Shown one piece after another: positions 49,263-58,355 of a DNA stretch of 64,000 bases (the stretch's first letter is position 1; each line of letters starts with the position of its first letter). The notes beneath the pieces were generated by a model. The model saw nothing but the letters and a program-made list of their open reading frames with translations. It was not told the DNA's origin and did not search any database. The position numbers and the translations under genes were made by a program. The DNA is taken from assembly GCF_003946395.1 (NCBI RefSeq), contig NZ_RHNZ01000011.1, positions 33,855 to 97,854 on the forward strand, written 5' to 3'. The DNA is from Levilactobacillus fuyuanensis. GTDB taxonomy: Bacteria > Bacillota > Bacilli > Lactobacillales > Lactobacillaceae.

Positions 49263-49841
49263 ATGTCAAAGTGGTTAAAATTCGGGATTAACTGTGTCAT
49301 TGTTCTGGGGAGAATTAGTATCGTCTTTGCTTATCTCTTGATTATCCTGCCATTAGGCAACTTTTACCCTGTTATTAAAGGGACACTACCAAAAACCATT
49401 CTGCATAATGACAACTTTCTATTATTACCAGGAAAACACACCGTCACGGCTGCGGCAATGCAGAGTTTTCCAAGCTGGCCATACGCCATCCTAATTTTAA
49501 TTGGAAGTATCATTCTCATTTGGGCAATCATTAAGCACCTAAAGGCACTCATCATAATTCTGACAAATCTTCGCGATGCTGATTACTTTGCTGTCACTAC
49601 CGTGGGCGCTCTGAAACAACTTTTCATTGCTCGAATCGCCATGATTATCGGTGACCTTTTCCTTGCAAGCGGCAATCAGCTAACCCGAAGTTGGTTTTAC
49701 CTAGTGAACAACGACGGCGTCATGGGGGCAACTTGGTCGTCAGCCGTTGCCGATGTTTGGATGGCCATCTTCTTCGGCGTCATCTACGTTGCCTACCGGT
49801 ACACCTTGACCCTTAAAGCCGAAAACGATTTAACTATTTAG
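49263..49841 (+). CDS. DUF2975 membrane protein
   Basis: A 192-residue membrane protein with four helices (about 8-29, 75-95, 114-134 and 160-180). LTNLRDADYFAVTTVGALKQLFIARI after the second helix is the DUF2975 signature. Start ATG 49263 with AAGGAG 9 bases upstream. Coupled to a small XRE regulator 10 bases downstream, the standard pairing; function unknown. Confidence 0.8.
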   Translation: MSKWLKFGINCVIVLGRISIVFAYLLIILPLGNFYPVIKGTLPKTILHNDNFLLLPGKHTVTAAAMQSFPSWPYAILILIGSIILIWAIIKHLKALIIILTNLRDADYFAVTTVGALKQLFIARIAMIIGDLFLASGNQLTRSWFYLVNNDGVMGATWSSAVADVWMAIFFGVIYVAYRYTLTLKAENDLTI

Positions 49842-49851
49842 GAGGTCTATC

Positions 49852-50055
49852 ATGGTCAAATTAACTCTAAACGTAGTGATGGCTGAACGCAATATCACCA
49901 GCCGAGAACTAGCAGCGGCCATCGACATCACCCCCGCCAACCTCTCAATTCTGAAAACGGGCAAGGCCAAGGCCATCCGCTTCAGCACGCTGGCCAAGAT
50001 CTGCAAAGTTCTCGACTGCCAGCCGGGAGATATTCTAAAATACATTGACGACTAA
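49852..50055 (+). CDS. Small XRE regulator (YozG-like)
   Basis: A 67-residue protein that is a single Cro/C1-type helix-turn-helix: NVVMAERNITSRELAAAIDITPANLSILKTGKAKAIRFSTLAKICKVLDCQPGDIL. RBS AGGAGG. It is the partner of the DUF2975 gene and probably represses the pair. Confidence 0.88.
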   Translation: MVKLTLNVVMAERNITSRELAAAIDITPANLSILKTGKAKAIRFSTLAKICKVLDCQPGDILKYIDD

Positions 50056-50116
50056 CGTGCGATACAAGCTAGTTACTAGTTAGCATTAACGTTTCAACTG
50101 TATAAAACAGCGCACC

Positions 50117-50155
50117 AAAAGCGAGTCTGGAATCTTATCCCAGGCCCGCTTTTTC
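50117..50155 (+). terminator. Terminator of the DUF2975-XRE pair
   Basis: AAAAGCG-a-GTCTGG pairs with CCAGGC-c-CGCTTTTT. Confidence 0.75.
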
Positions 50156-50220
50156 GTAATCCATTATCTTTTCTTTAGCACAACCCAATTCGGTTCAGTT
50201 GGCACCGGTTCGCCCACAAG

Positions 50221-51045
50221 CTACTTCAACTGCGCAACCACAAAAGCATAGCCATTGTAGTCGCGATATTTATTAGTAGACGAGTGATCGATAATTTCCA
50301 ATCCCACTTGATAATTCTTCAGGCTCTTCCGCTTGGCAGCGCCGTAACCCTCAGCAGCCAATAGCTTCTTGACCTGCTTGATGCGCGTCGCGGTTGGCTG
50401 GTCACGGGACTTCTTCAGATACTTCGTAATTGTCGGGAAGGTCTTTAACTTCTGATAGTTCGCCGTCTTCGGGTGCATGACCGGCAGCACAATCTCATCC
50501 GAACTGTAGCGCCCGTCCTTAATTATCGCAATCCGGCTCAGATCCAGCGTCAGCGGGCTGTTCGGGAACAACTTCAATATTGCTCGCGTCGTTCCCTGAG
50601 ATGGCGACAGCTTCACATACTTGTTGTAATCCCCATTCCGCTTAAAGATCCACAGCGGCGTGAAGCGGTTCGTCAACATATCGTTGGCCAGCCCTTCCTC
50701 CATGAAGCCGTGCCAAACATAGCCCTGCTTGATCTGATTGCGCCCAATCTGCCCGTCGACCCGGTAATACCAAGAGTAGGTGTTACCATGCTTGAGGTGT
50801 AGCCGCGCGGTACTGGTCCAGGTCAAGTTGGGATAGGGTTTCAAATTGCCCAGTTTCTTCGTATGCGCGCGATTCCAGATGTTAATCGACTTCTTGGCAT
50901 TGACCGACCGCAATAACGTCGTCTCTGTATACCAATTTAGCTTGACCGTCTTATATGGCGTCGCCGCCAGGGCAGTATTGGTCATGCCCCAAAGGCCACC
51001 GAGCACGGCAATGCCCAGTAACGCGGTCCATATCTTCTTTTTCAT
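50221..51045 (-). CDS. Secreted protein with SH3/GW-like N-terminal module
   Basis: A 274-residue protein with signal peptide (MKKKIWTALLGIAVLGGLWGMTNTALA). The mature N-terminus (about 30-125) has a TYSWYYRVDGQ..QIKQGYVWHGFMEEG segment similar to the YRYYYVTSI..AYSGWVWHKYLK module of the C39 protein at 63 kb. The C-terminal half is of unknown type. It follows another secreted-protein gene on the same strand by 30 bases. Confidence 0.65.
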   Translation of the reverse strand: MKKKIWTALLGIAVLGGLWGMTNTALAATPYKTVKLNWYTETTLLRSVNAKKSINIWNRAHTKKLGNLKPYPNLTWTSTARLHLKHGNTYSWYYRVDGQIGRNQIKQGYVWHGFMEEGLANDMLTNRFTPLWIFKRNGDYNKYVKLSPSQGTTRAILKLFPNSPLTLDLSRIAIIKDGRYSSDEIVLPVMHPKTANYQKLKTFPTITKYLKKSRDQPTATRIKQVKKLLAAEGYGAAKRKSLKNYQVGLEIIDHSSTNKYRDYNGYAFVVAQLK

Positions 51046-51074
51046 TTTGTTCTCCTCCGAATTTCCTCTGACTC

Positions 51075-51908
51075 CTAGTAAGCCGTGTCATCCGCGATTG
51101 GCGTGAAGTAAGTCTGACTGCCGAGCTTGTACAGACTGTAGTAGACCCCCGGCATATCATCATCCGAAAAACCCGCCCGATGCTGAGGCTGATGTAAATT
51201 CTTCATGGTCAACCGATACTGGGTCTGACCGCGCTTCGCCACGTGCTTCAACGTTACCCCCTTAATCTTGTGACTGAAGTACAGGTAGCGCGTTGCCCCC
51301 TTCACCTGCGTCCGATTAATCTTGGCCGATTGTAACGGCTTCGGAGTCGCCGTCCCGGTAGTGGCCACGTACTTATGAATTTCGAGATAGCCATCCGAGG
51401 TGACTTGAACCTGCCGTTTGCTGGTCAGCTTACCAATCGCCGACTTGCCCCCAAGGTAGAGGTCGCCGTGACTCCAGGTTGGCAAATAGACTGGCCGCTT
51501 AACCTGTTTGAAGGCGGCTGGACTAACCGTGAGATCCCGAACACTGGGCACGTAGCTCGGGTGCTGCGTGAAGGCCGTCTTCAAGACATGATAGCTCAAC
51601 TCGTTATCGTGATTGATCGACAATGCCTGTTTCTTACTAGTGATATGATACTTCTGGCCAGAAACAACCGTATTCTTGGGAATCTTGACGGTCTTTGATG
51701 CAAAGGTTCCGTCGGGATGGTTAGCCGTCACCTTGACCGTCACGGCCTTGGTTGACCGGTAGAACGTACTCGTGTAGAGATAATCACGAGGGACCTGGCT
51801 CTTGCCAATCTTCACGGTTGCCGATTTGGCACTGGCCTGCGTTCCCAGTCCAACTACGCCCACCATCAAGGTAACTATGATGAGACCTAACTTTGCGCTT
51901 ATTTTCAT
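51075..51908 (-). CDS. Secreted protein of unknown function
   Basis: A 277-residue protein with signal peptide (MKISAKLGLIIVTLMVGVVGLGTQASA). The mature part is beta-rich and basic, with many Lys, Thr, Ser and Tyr residues, and no sorting motif or visible catalytic site. It is upstream of the SH3-like secreted gene in an apparent two-gene unit. Confidence 0.65.
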   Translation of the reverse strand: MKISAKLGLIIVTLMVGVVGLGTQASAKSATVKIGKSQVPRDYLYTSTFYRSTKAVTVKVTANHPDGTFASKTVKIPKNTVVSGQKYHITSKKQALSINHDNELSYHVLKTAFTQHPSYVPSVRDLTVSPAAFKQVKRPVYLPTWSHGDLYLGGKSAIGKLTSKRQVQVTSDGYLEIHKYVATTGTATPKPLQSAKINRTQVKGATRYLYFSHKIKGVTLKHVAKRGQTQYRLTMKNLHQPQHRAGFSDDDMPGVYYSLYKLGSQTYFTPIADDTAY

Positions 51909-52070
51909 TGTAAAATCTCCCCTTTACTTAAAAATCCACGTCCGATCTATGTAATTGCTAACGATTCATCCCCGAAATAAATTGGTATCGATTACGTCTT
52001 CATTGTCGCGCAAATGCGGTGAGATTGCTATAGGCTATTTGCGCTAAGCGCTATCTACGAACCTTTAAAC

Positions 52071-52103
52071 AAAAAAGTTGCCACTTAATATCGGCAACTT
52101 TTC
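52071..52103. terminator. Terminator of the FAD oxidoreductase gene
   Basis: AAAAGTTGCC pairs with GGCAACTTTT; T-run on both strands. Confidence 0.8.
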
Positions 52104-52114
52104 TCTCTCGTCTA

Positions 52115-53455
52115 TTAATTAAAATAACTTAAATCCGAGGCCAGCGTCGGATAAGCCGTAATCGTCTGGCCAATCTCCGCGCTACCCATATGATTTTCAA
52201 TCACGAAATCCAGGTAGTTGATGAGCTGTTCGGCTTCGCTACTCAGGACTGCCGCGCCAACAATGTGTTGCGTCGTCCGATCCACGACCACTTTAATTCT
52301 CGCGTGGGGATCTTGAATCCGCTGATAGCTGTACCAGTGGGTCAGATCAAGATCAGTAACCTGATACTTATCCGGTGCCGCTGTGGCCTCAGCCGTCGTC
52401 ACACCCAATTGGGCCAGTTGTGCCTTGCCATAGACCACGGATGGAATCGTCGGATACACGATATCCGGTGAATCGCAAGTCGTCAGCGTTTGAGTCAAGT
52501 AGCGGCCTTCAAAACCAGCGACCGGCGTCAATTTAGGCTGGGGCCGGTCGACCACATCACCTAACGCAAAGATATGTGGATTGGTGGTCTGTAGATTGCC
52601 ATTGACCGTGATACCATGCGTCGTCGTAGCCACATTGACGCGGTCCAGATGCAGATCATCCACGACCGGTTGACGACCAGCGGTGGCGAAGACCATCCCC
52701 GTCGTCCAGCTGTCCCCAACGGTCGTCGTGACCTTGAACTGGTCATCGGCGGGGGCAACGGTCGTAATCGTCGTATTCAGCTGCACGTCGACGCCTTCCG
52801 CCCTGAGCCGCTCCAACAAGTCATTGACCAGGTCGCCATCAAAGGCGCGCAGTGGCCGGTCGCTGTGATGGATCAGGTGAACGCGACTACCGGCCGCGTT
52901 AGCGATTGACGCCAGTTCAACGCCCACGTAGCCCGCCCCCATCAGGGTAATGTCGGCTGGTAAATTATCCAAGTCTAAGAATTCATTACTGGTATTCAAC
53001 CATTCGGCCCCGTCGATGGCGGGAATCCGTGGTTCCTGACCAGTCGCCACGATCCAGTTGGCCGAATTGAGTTGGTCATCACCGACCGTCAACGTGCCGT
53101 CTGCATTAAAGCTGGCCGCCCCGTGGAACGTGGCAATCTTAGCTGCTTCCAGGCCGCCGTGCGTCCCCGCCGGAATCTTGGTCGTGTAGGCACGCTTAGC
53201 CGCCATCAGGGCCGGCCAATCGATCTGCGGCACACTGGTTAGGCCGTGGCCTTGCAGGGCTTCTGCACGACCCTGTGCCTCGACTGCAGCCATCAGAATT
53301 TTCTTGGGATCACAGCCCCGGTTGGGACACGTCCCACCCCAGAGATCCTTTTCAACAACGGCAACGCTCAGTCCTTGTGCGTGTAACCCATACGCTGCGG
53401 CTAACCCACCGGGGCCGCCACCAATCACAACGATATCGAACTCTTGCATCTGCAT
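52115..53455 (-). CDS. FAD/NAD(P) pyridine nucleotide-disulfide oxidoreductase
   Basis: A 446-residue flavoprotein of the glutathione reductase / lipoamide dehydrogenase fold. FAD motif VIGGGPGGLAAAYGL, redox-active CPNRGC in WGGTCPNRGCDPKK (about 42-47), NAD motif LMGAGYVGVELASIA (about 172-186), FAD motif NPHIFALGDV. The C-terminal catalytic HPT of the family is TAYPTLASDL with Tyr for His, so it probably is not a classical glutathione reductase. Substrate unknown. Two ATGs (53455 and 53449) are possible starts. Confidence 0.87.
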   Translation of the reverse strand: MQMQEFDIVVIGGGPGGLAAAYGLHAQGLSVAVVEKDLWGGTCPNRGCDPKKILMAAVEAQGRAEALQGHGLTSVPQIDWPALMAAKRAYTTKIPAGTHGGLEAAKIATFHGAASFNADGTLTVGDDQLNSANWIVATGQEPRIPAIDGAEWLNTSNEFLDLDNLPADITLMGAGYVGVELASIANAAGSRVHLIHHSDRPLRAFDGDLVNDLLERLRAEGVDVQLNTTITTVAPADDQFKVTTTVGDSWTTGMVFATAGRQPVVDDLHLDRVNVATTTHGITVNGNLQTTNPHIFALGDVVDRPQPKLTPVAGFEGRYLTQTLTTCDSPDIVYPTIPSVVYGKAQLAQLGVTTAEATAAPDKYQVTDLDLTHWYSYQRIQDPHARIKVVVDRTTQHIVGAAVLSSEAEQLINYLDFVIENHMGSAEIGQTITAYPTLASDLSYFN

Positions 53456-53616
53456 GAACCTTCCCTTCTTGGAAAACCTGATAGGATCTGGCTAGCATCA
53501 TGCTTTAGCCAAGGCAATCCTACCAATCGACCACTATCCGTCAGGTAAACGCGGAACAGCTCAAGATACTCTGCCCTTTTACCCGGCTATATGGTCAATT
53601 CTAGCACGGAAACGGG

Positions 53617-54885
53617 TTATTCCTGACCAATTTGCCTATTTACCTTTTCATGACGCAGCGTTCTGACAAGTTGGTAGCCCGTATAGCAGATGACGAGCAA
53701 CCCGGTAATCAGATAGACCGGTCCGGCTGGAAAGTTCTGGAAGAAGGCCCCATAGGCGATGGTACCCGCAGGTAAGGCCAGCGTCATCAGCGTGCTAAAC
53801 GTTGACCCCACCCGGCCGAGCAGCTTGGTGGGCACCGTCATCTGCATGTAGACCGACATCGGCGTATTGATGAAGGCGAGGACCAGGCCAATGGCGACAG
53901 CCCAGACGATCAGACCAACCACCAGATAGTTGCCGGTCAGCGTGCTGAGGAAGATGATGCCCAACAGGGTAATCCCGACCCCGGTCAGCACACACAGCCG
54001 GAGCACCGCGAGAAGTACTTTTTTAAACGACGGTAATACGGAGAGAATGAGGTTACCCACCAGGATTCCTCCGGCAAAGCCGCTCATGACCAGGCTCAAA
54101 TTGGCATTCCCAAGATGCCGCTCCTGCACGATGGCGTAGGGTAAGCCGACGTCGATTGAACTCAGTAGAAAGTTCAGCCCAACCCCCAGTACAACGACCG
54201 ACCGAAGTGTGAGGCGATTCTTGATGTAGACCAAGCCAATCTTGAATTGTTGCCACTCACCGCCATCCGTATCCGGCACGTCCTCGGCTGGAAGTGGATA
54301 GAAGTGCATGCTTAATGCAATCAGCAGGACCAACACTTCCGCCGCAATTTCCACGCGAATGATTCCGCTAAAGCCAATCCACCCATACAGTGCTGCAGCC
54401 AGGATCGGTGACAGCAACTGGATGCCGGCCGTAGCCGCCTGCTCGATGGTTGCGAGCGTCTTGACGTGCTTGTCGTTGACCAGCTCATGCACCGCCGCGG
54501 TAAACGTCGTATTGGTCACCTTGTCGCAACAGGCGATGACGACCAGCAGTAACACCGCTAGTAGCATGGGATCGTTGATATTAGCCGTCAACACAGCGTA
54601 CAGCACCAAGGCGACAATGACCGTTGCTTTACTCAGTAAGATGAGGGGCTTGTGGCGCCGACGATCCACGAGATTTCCCACCGGCATGACTAATAACAAG
54701 CCAATCAGGGGGTAGATGATGGACCCGAGACCAAAGCTAATGGCCGAATGTGTTCGGTGAAGCAGCATCAGCCCCATCGCAAAGCTGAAGGTATCCCCAC
54801 CCAGCGTGCTAATGATATCGCTACTTGCCGCCCTGATAATTTGAATCGTCGACTGCCGATTACTGATTTGAACGGATTCAGCCAT
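53617..54885 (-). CDS. MFS transporter
   Basis: A 422-residue major facilitator with about 12 helices. The MFS motif A appears as GNLVDRRRHKPLIL between helices 2 and 3. It resembles the enterobactin exporter EntS/macrolide efflux type. The start ATG 54885 has AAAGGGGCG upstream; the ORF reading 52 codons further runs into the divergent regulator. It is divergent from an Rgg gene, its likely controller. Confidence 0.85.
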   Translation of the reverse strand: MAESVQISNRQSTIQIIRAASSDIISTLGGDTFSFAMGLMLLHRTHSAISFGLGSIIYPLIGLLLVMPVGNLVDRRRHKPLILLSKATVIVALVLYAVLTANINDPMLLAVLLLVVIACCDKVTNTTFTAAVHELVNDKHVKTLATIEQAATAGIQLLSPILAAALYGWIGFSGIIRVEIAAEVLVLLIALSMHFYPLPAEDVPDTDGGEWQQFKIGLVYIKNRLTLRSVVVLGVGLNFLLSSIDVGLPYAIVQERHLGNANLSLVMSGFAGGILVGNLILSVLPSFKKVLLAVLRLCVLTGVGITLLGIIFLSTLTGNYLVVGLIVWAVAIGLVLAFINTPMSVYMQMTVPTKLLGRVGSTFSTLMTLALPAGTIAYGAFFQNFPAGPVYLITGLLVICYTGYQLVRTLRHEKVNRQIGQE

Positions 54886-54997
54886 TCGCAATCGCCCCTT
54901 TCTTTTGCATCGTTGCTCATTATTGTAGTCGCAATTGTCGCCGATTAATCCTATAATATGTAGCAAATATGCCACATCCCTGAAAGTAGCACTCGCC

Positions 54998-55891
54998 ATG
55001 TCCACCATTGGTTCAACTTTAAAGCAGATTCGCCAAGCCAAGGGGTTTACCCAGAAAGAAGTCTACGGAGCAATCGTCTCCCGCTCCTTCGCGAGTCGCC
55101 TAGAAAGCGGCCAACACGACATTGCGGCCGAGAAACTCTTTGCGATTCTGGATCGGTTAGGCGTCAGTGCTAACGAGTTTCGCTTCATTCAAAACGATTA
55201 CCAGCCGACCGCGACCGAGCTGGCCCGCAGTCAGGTCATGTTGGCCTACGACCAGCAGAACTTCCCCCGGATTAGCCATCTCGCGGCACAATACGCTCAC
55301 AGTGAAAATCCCGCGGAACAGCGCATCGCGGTCGTTGCCAATACGCTGATGATGGCCTTTGACCACCGCACCATGGTCATCACCCCGGCGATGGAAACAC
55401 TGTGGCAACAGGTCGCACTGACCAAGACCTGGACGCTTCAGGAGATTGACTTCGGCTCGATTCTGCTCGTCTTGACGAGTCTGAAGCATACCCCAATCGC
55501 CGCAACGATCCGCAAATATCACTTGGCCTGCGACCGCTACGTCTCGGCAGCCGCCGACCCCTTTCACGTTATGGATTCACGGGCCTCCTTCGACCTAGTC
55601 GCGTTGCAACAACTGCTGAGTGAAAAGGCCTATCCCGCGGCACGCGCCTTCAAGCCACAGCTATTGGCCGGCCACACGGAACACTTGACCAGCGACGGTA
55701 TCCTTGATCAGCAACTGTCGCTGTGGCTCTGGGAGAGTTATTTTGGGGAAGCCGCGCGGGCGCAATCTCTGGGTGACGCACTCCGACAGATGCCAACGCC
55801 CCGCTTTCACCTGGGGATTCACGCTCTCCTGCGTGCCTGGGAAGATCGAGCGAAGCTGTACCGCCAGCGAGGTACCGACGTCAGCCGTTAA
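54998..55891 (+). CDS. Rgg/GadR/MutR-family regulator
   Basis: A 297-residue protein. N-terminal helix-turn-helix STIGSTLKQIRQAKGFTQKEVYGAIVSRSFASRLESGQHDIAAEKLFAILDRLGVSANEF is the Rgg signature; the rest is helical repeats (Rgg C-terminal domain) that usually bind a short peptide pheromone. No pheromone gene is visible in the 110-base divergent region. Start at ATG 54998. Probably controls the divergent MFS gene. Confidence 0.85.
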   Translation: MSTIGSTLKQIRQAKGFTQKEVYGAIVSRSFASRLESGQHDIAAEKLFAILDRLGVSANEFRFIQNDYQPTATELARSQVMLAYDQQNFPRISHLAAQYAHSENPAEQRIAVVANTLMMAFDHRTMVITPAMETLWQQVALTKTWTLQEIDFGSILLVLTSLKHTPIAATIRKYHLACDRYVSAAADPFHVMDSRASFDLVALQQLLSEKAYPAARAFKPQLLAGHTEHLTSDGILDQQLSLWLWESYFGEAARAQSLGDALRQMPTPRFHLGIHALLRAWEDRAKLYRQRGTDVSR

Positions 55892-55942
55892 CCGTGTGCT
55901 TGTGCTAAAATAATCCCTAGTAATTGTTAGAGGGGGAACACG

Positions 55943-56389
55943 ATGACATTCTATACGTATAGCTATCTCACAACCCACCACAGTACGTGGCAGTATGTGC
56001 GGATTGGCCTACTGATTGCGCTATTGATCATCTTCATTGGCCTATTCATGCACTATTTGCGGAACCAGTGGAACGTCAAATATAAAGATCTTAGTATTAT
56101 CACCGCAACGTTATTATTGCTAGTCCTCGGCCTGCAAATCAATAGTCTGGTCTCGCTCCAATCAGCAACCAAACAAACCGGTCAAATCACCGCGACCGTC
56201 CAGCAAGTGGCCCATCAGCTCAAGGTTAAACCGGCCAAGCTCAGCATCAATGCCACCACGACCGGTAGCGACCTACTCGTGAAGTCGCCCAAGGGTTACT
56301 ACCGTCTGGATTACAACTCGGATGGGTCGGCGTTCGTGCTGGAGAAGATCACGTTGGAGAATCCTAAGATCACGCTGGTAAAGGAGTAG
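55943..56389 (+). CDS. DUF3290 membrane protein
   Basis: A 148-residue protein with two N-terminal helices (about 19-40 and 50-66) and a small extracytoplasmic domain. The start MTFYTYSYLTTHHSTWQYVRI is characteristic of DUF3290. The gene is 4 bases before the DUF421 gene, the usual pair in lactobacilli. Function unknown. Confidence 0.83.
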   Translation: MTFYTYSYLTTHHSTWQYVRIGLLIALLIIFIGLFMHYLRNQWNVKYKDLSIITATLLLLVLGLQINSLVSLQSATKQTGQITATVQQVAHQLKVKPAKLSINATTTGSDLLVKSPKGYYRLDYNSDGSAFVLEKITLENPKITLVKE

Positions 56390-56392
56390 ACC

Positions 56393-57031
56393 ATGTTTGT
56401 ATATTCGGATGTATTTATTAAATTAGTTGTTGGTTTCCTATTTATGACGTTGTTGATCAACTTTTCCGGTAAGGGGAACCTGGCCCCGACCTCGGCAATT
56501 GATCAGGTTCAGAACTACGTCTTAGGGGGCATCGTTGGTGGGGTCATCTACAACTCTGCCGTGTCCCTCCTACAATTTGTATTGGTGCTATTGATCTGGT
56601 CGCTCCTTATTCTGGTCACCCGTTATTTAAAGATTCATGTCAGAGTCATCGGCAAATTTATCGACGGCGGTCCCATCACGGTGATTCGTGACGGCAAGCT
56701 GCTGGTGCACAACTGCCTGAAGGCCAATCTCTCTGCCAAGGAAATTGATTTCAAGCTACGGACGGCGGGCGTCTACCAAATCGACGAGGTCAAGCGAGCT
56801 ATCGTGGAACAGAATGGTAGTCTGACCGTACTGCGTCAGGGTGACGGCTCGATTCGCTACCCGATTATTGTCGACGGCCAGATTGACCAGGACGTGCTGG
56901 AACTGATGAATCACGATGAGACCTGGCTACTGGATCAGTTGCAGCGGCACGGTGTCCAGAATATTCGCGATGTCTACATGGCGAAGTATGAGAATCACCA
57001 GTTCGAGATTACACGGTACGATGAGGCTTAG
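56393..57031 (+). CDS. DUF421 membrane protein (YetF-like)
   Basis: A 212-residue protein with three N-terminal helices followed by two cytoplasmic DUF421 subdomains. The segments FIDGGPITVIRDGKLLVHNCLKANLSAKEIDFKLRTAGVYQIDEVKRAIVEQNGSLTVLR are typical. Its partner is the DUF3290 protein. Function unknown; linked to membrane stress in some relatives. Confidence 0.85.
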   Translation: MFVYSDVFIKLVVGFLFMTLLINFSGKGNLAPTSAIDQVQNYVLGGIVGGVIYNSAVSLLQFVLVLLIWSLLILVTRYLKIHVRVIGKFIDGGPITVIRDGKLLVHNCLKANLSAKEIDFKLRTAGVYQIDEVKRAIVEQNGSLTVLRQGDGSIRYPIIVDGQIDQDVLELMNHDETWLLDQLQRHGVQNIRDVYMAKYENHQFEITRYDEA

Positions 57032-57129
57032 GTCCTAGTAGCAACACTGTGGGCAACGTCCATTCCCCGGTTATCTATTAGTCCTAAAAGTGGTACGCTA
57101 ATTGTAAGAAATTCGAGGAGGGACTCCGT

Positions 57130-57660
57130 ATGGCCGCAGACCGCTTAATGGAAGAGTGGCAAATCTACAACCGACAGCTCCAGTGCATCGGCACTCGGCG
57201 CCGCGAAGAAACGTTAGCGCCCGGTGAATACCACCTGGTCGTCAATGCTTTCATCTTCAATACGGATGGTCAGGTACTGCTGCAGCAACGCTCTCCCAAC
57301 AAGCTGTATTTCCCCAGCTACTGGGATTCTTCGGTCGGTGGGTCCGTGCAGGCTGGCGAGACGATTATCACGGCGATGCACCGCGAAATGGCGGAAGAAA
57401 TCGGCTGGGACATCCCCGTGGTGGCGGACGATAACTACCTGATAACGCCCCACTCTCACTGGGTTAGCGCGTGGTTTGCCTTTCAAACAACTCACGCTGC
57501 GGCCGACTTTGCCGTTCAACACGACGAACTCCAGCAAGTCACGTTCTTTGATCGTCCGGCGGCCCATGCTCACCTTCACCAGATTGGCTTCGATCCCTAT
57601 ACGGCCGAGCTAGACCGTGCTTGGGACCACCTGCAGTTGGTAGACAACCCTCACTTGTAA
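57130..57660 (+). CDS. NUDIX hydrolase (YfcD-like)
   Basis: A 176-residue protein. Nudix box GGSVQAGETIITAMHREMAEEIGW (about 70-93) with all metal-binding Glu residues. The N-terminal EEWQIYNRQLQCIGTRRRE and WDSSVGGSVQAGE are like the IPP-isomerase/YfcD subgroup. It probably hydrolyses a nucleoside diphosphate linked to another moiety. Confidence 0.88.
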   Translation: MAADRLMEEWQIYNRQLQCIGTRRREETLAPGEYHLVVNAFIFNTDGQVLLQQRSPNKLYFPSYWDSSVGGSVQAGETIITAMHREMAEEIGWDIPVVADDNYLITPHSHWVSAWFAFQTTHAAADFAVQHDELQQVTFFDRPAAHAHLHQIGFDPYTAELDRAWDHLQLVDNPHL

Positions 57661-57757
57661 ATACTTAGGGTCGAACGCGTTTGAACGATTCGACCGTTTT
57701 AGCCATATTTTTTGGATCACAAACTCACTTTGCCAAAATACGAAAACAGACAAGAAA

Positions 57758-57794
57758 GGGAACCACGGTGCAATGACCGTGGTTCCCTTTTCAC
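57758..57794 (+). terminator. Terminator of the NUDIX gene
   Basis: GGGAACCACGGT pairs perfectly with ACCGTGGTTCCC, followed by TTTT. Confidence 0.85.
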
Positions 57795-58195
57795 ATGCGC
57801 GATTGGTCATTCCCCAGTAACCAATCGCCTATTTACTTATACCGGCTAAACGTGATATCCTGTGAGAACTTATCTATTTGAAATAGCACAGGCACGTCCC
57901 CCATTTACCAGTACAGTATGATAACACGACCTTACACTATGGCCGGACAAAAGAATGTCATTAATAACAACGCTTATCAGCATACCAGGTCTTCTTCAAA
58001 AAGGAAATGCATTCCGATTTAGCATGTCAGATTTGGAATATTTACCGGTTAAATCTGCATTGAATTGTCTGATTTTCGCCCAATATCGCTTAGTATAAAG
58101 CTGACAAGTACTGGTACGGACGATATTCACCCCATGAATTTAATAACGACCATCTCATATGGTATTTCGAAATTTCCATCCCACCTGATGGACTA

Positions 58196-58230
58196 AAAAG
58201 GAACCACGGTAGACTTACCGCAGTTCCTTT
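58196..58230. terminator. Terminator of the SD-repeat gene
   Basis: AAAGGAACCACGGTA pairs with TACCGCAGTTCCTTT; T-run on the minus strand. It shares its arm with the terminator at 57758. Confidence 0.65.
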
Positions 58231-58355
58231 CGTCTCATCACCGTAGTCATTCGTGATGATTTATTTATAGGCCTGACTTAACTGCCCCATTACTCTATCG
58301 AAGTAGTCTATCAGGTTTTACCGATTGTTGCCCTAGTCATTTTTGAAACTTTTAT

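Larger units (their letters stand above)
57661..58355. other. Long intergenic region with hairpins
   Basis: No gene is supported in about 695 bases. It holds two related hairpins with the same arm AGGAACCACGGT (57758 and 58196), a perfect GCGATTGGT/ACCAATCGC hairpin (57799-57828), and AT-rich sequence between. Confidence 0.5.
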
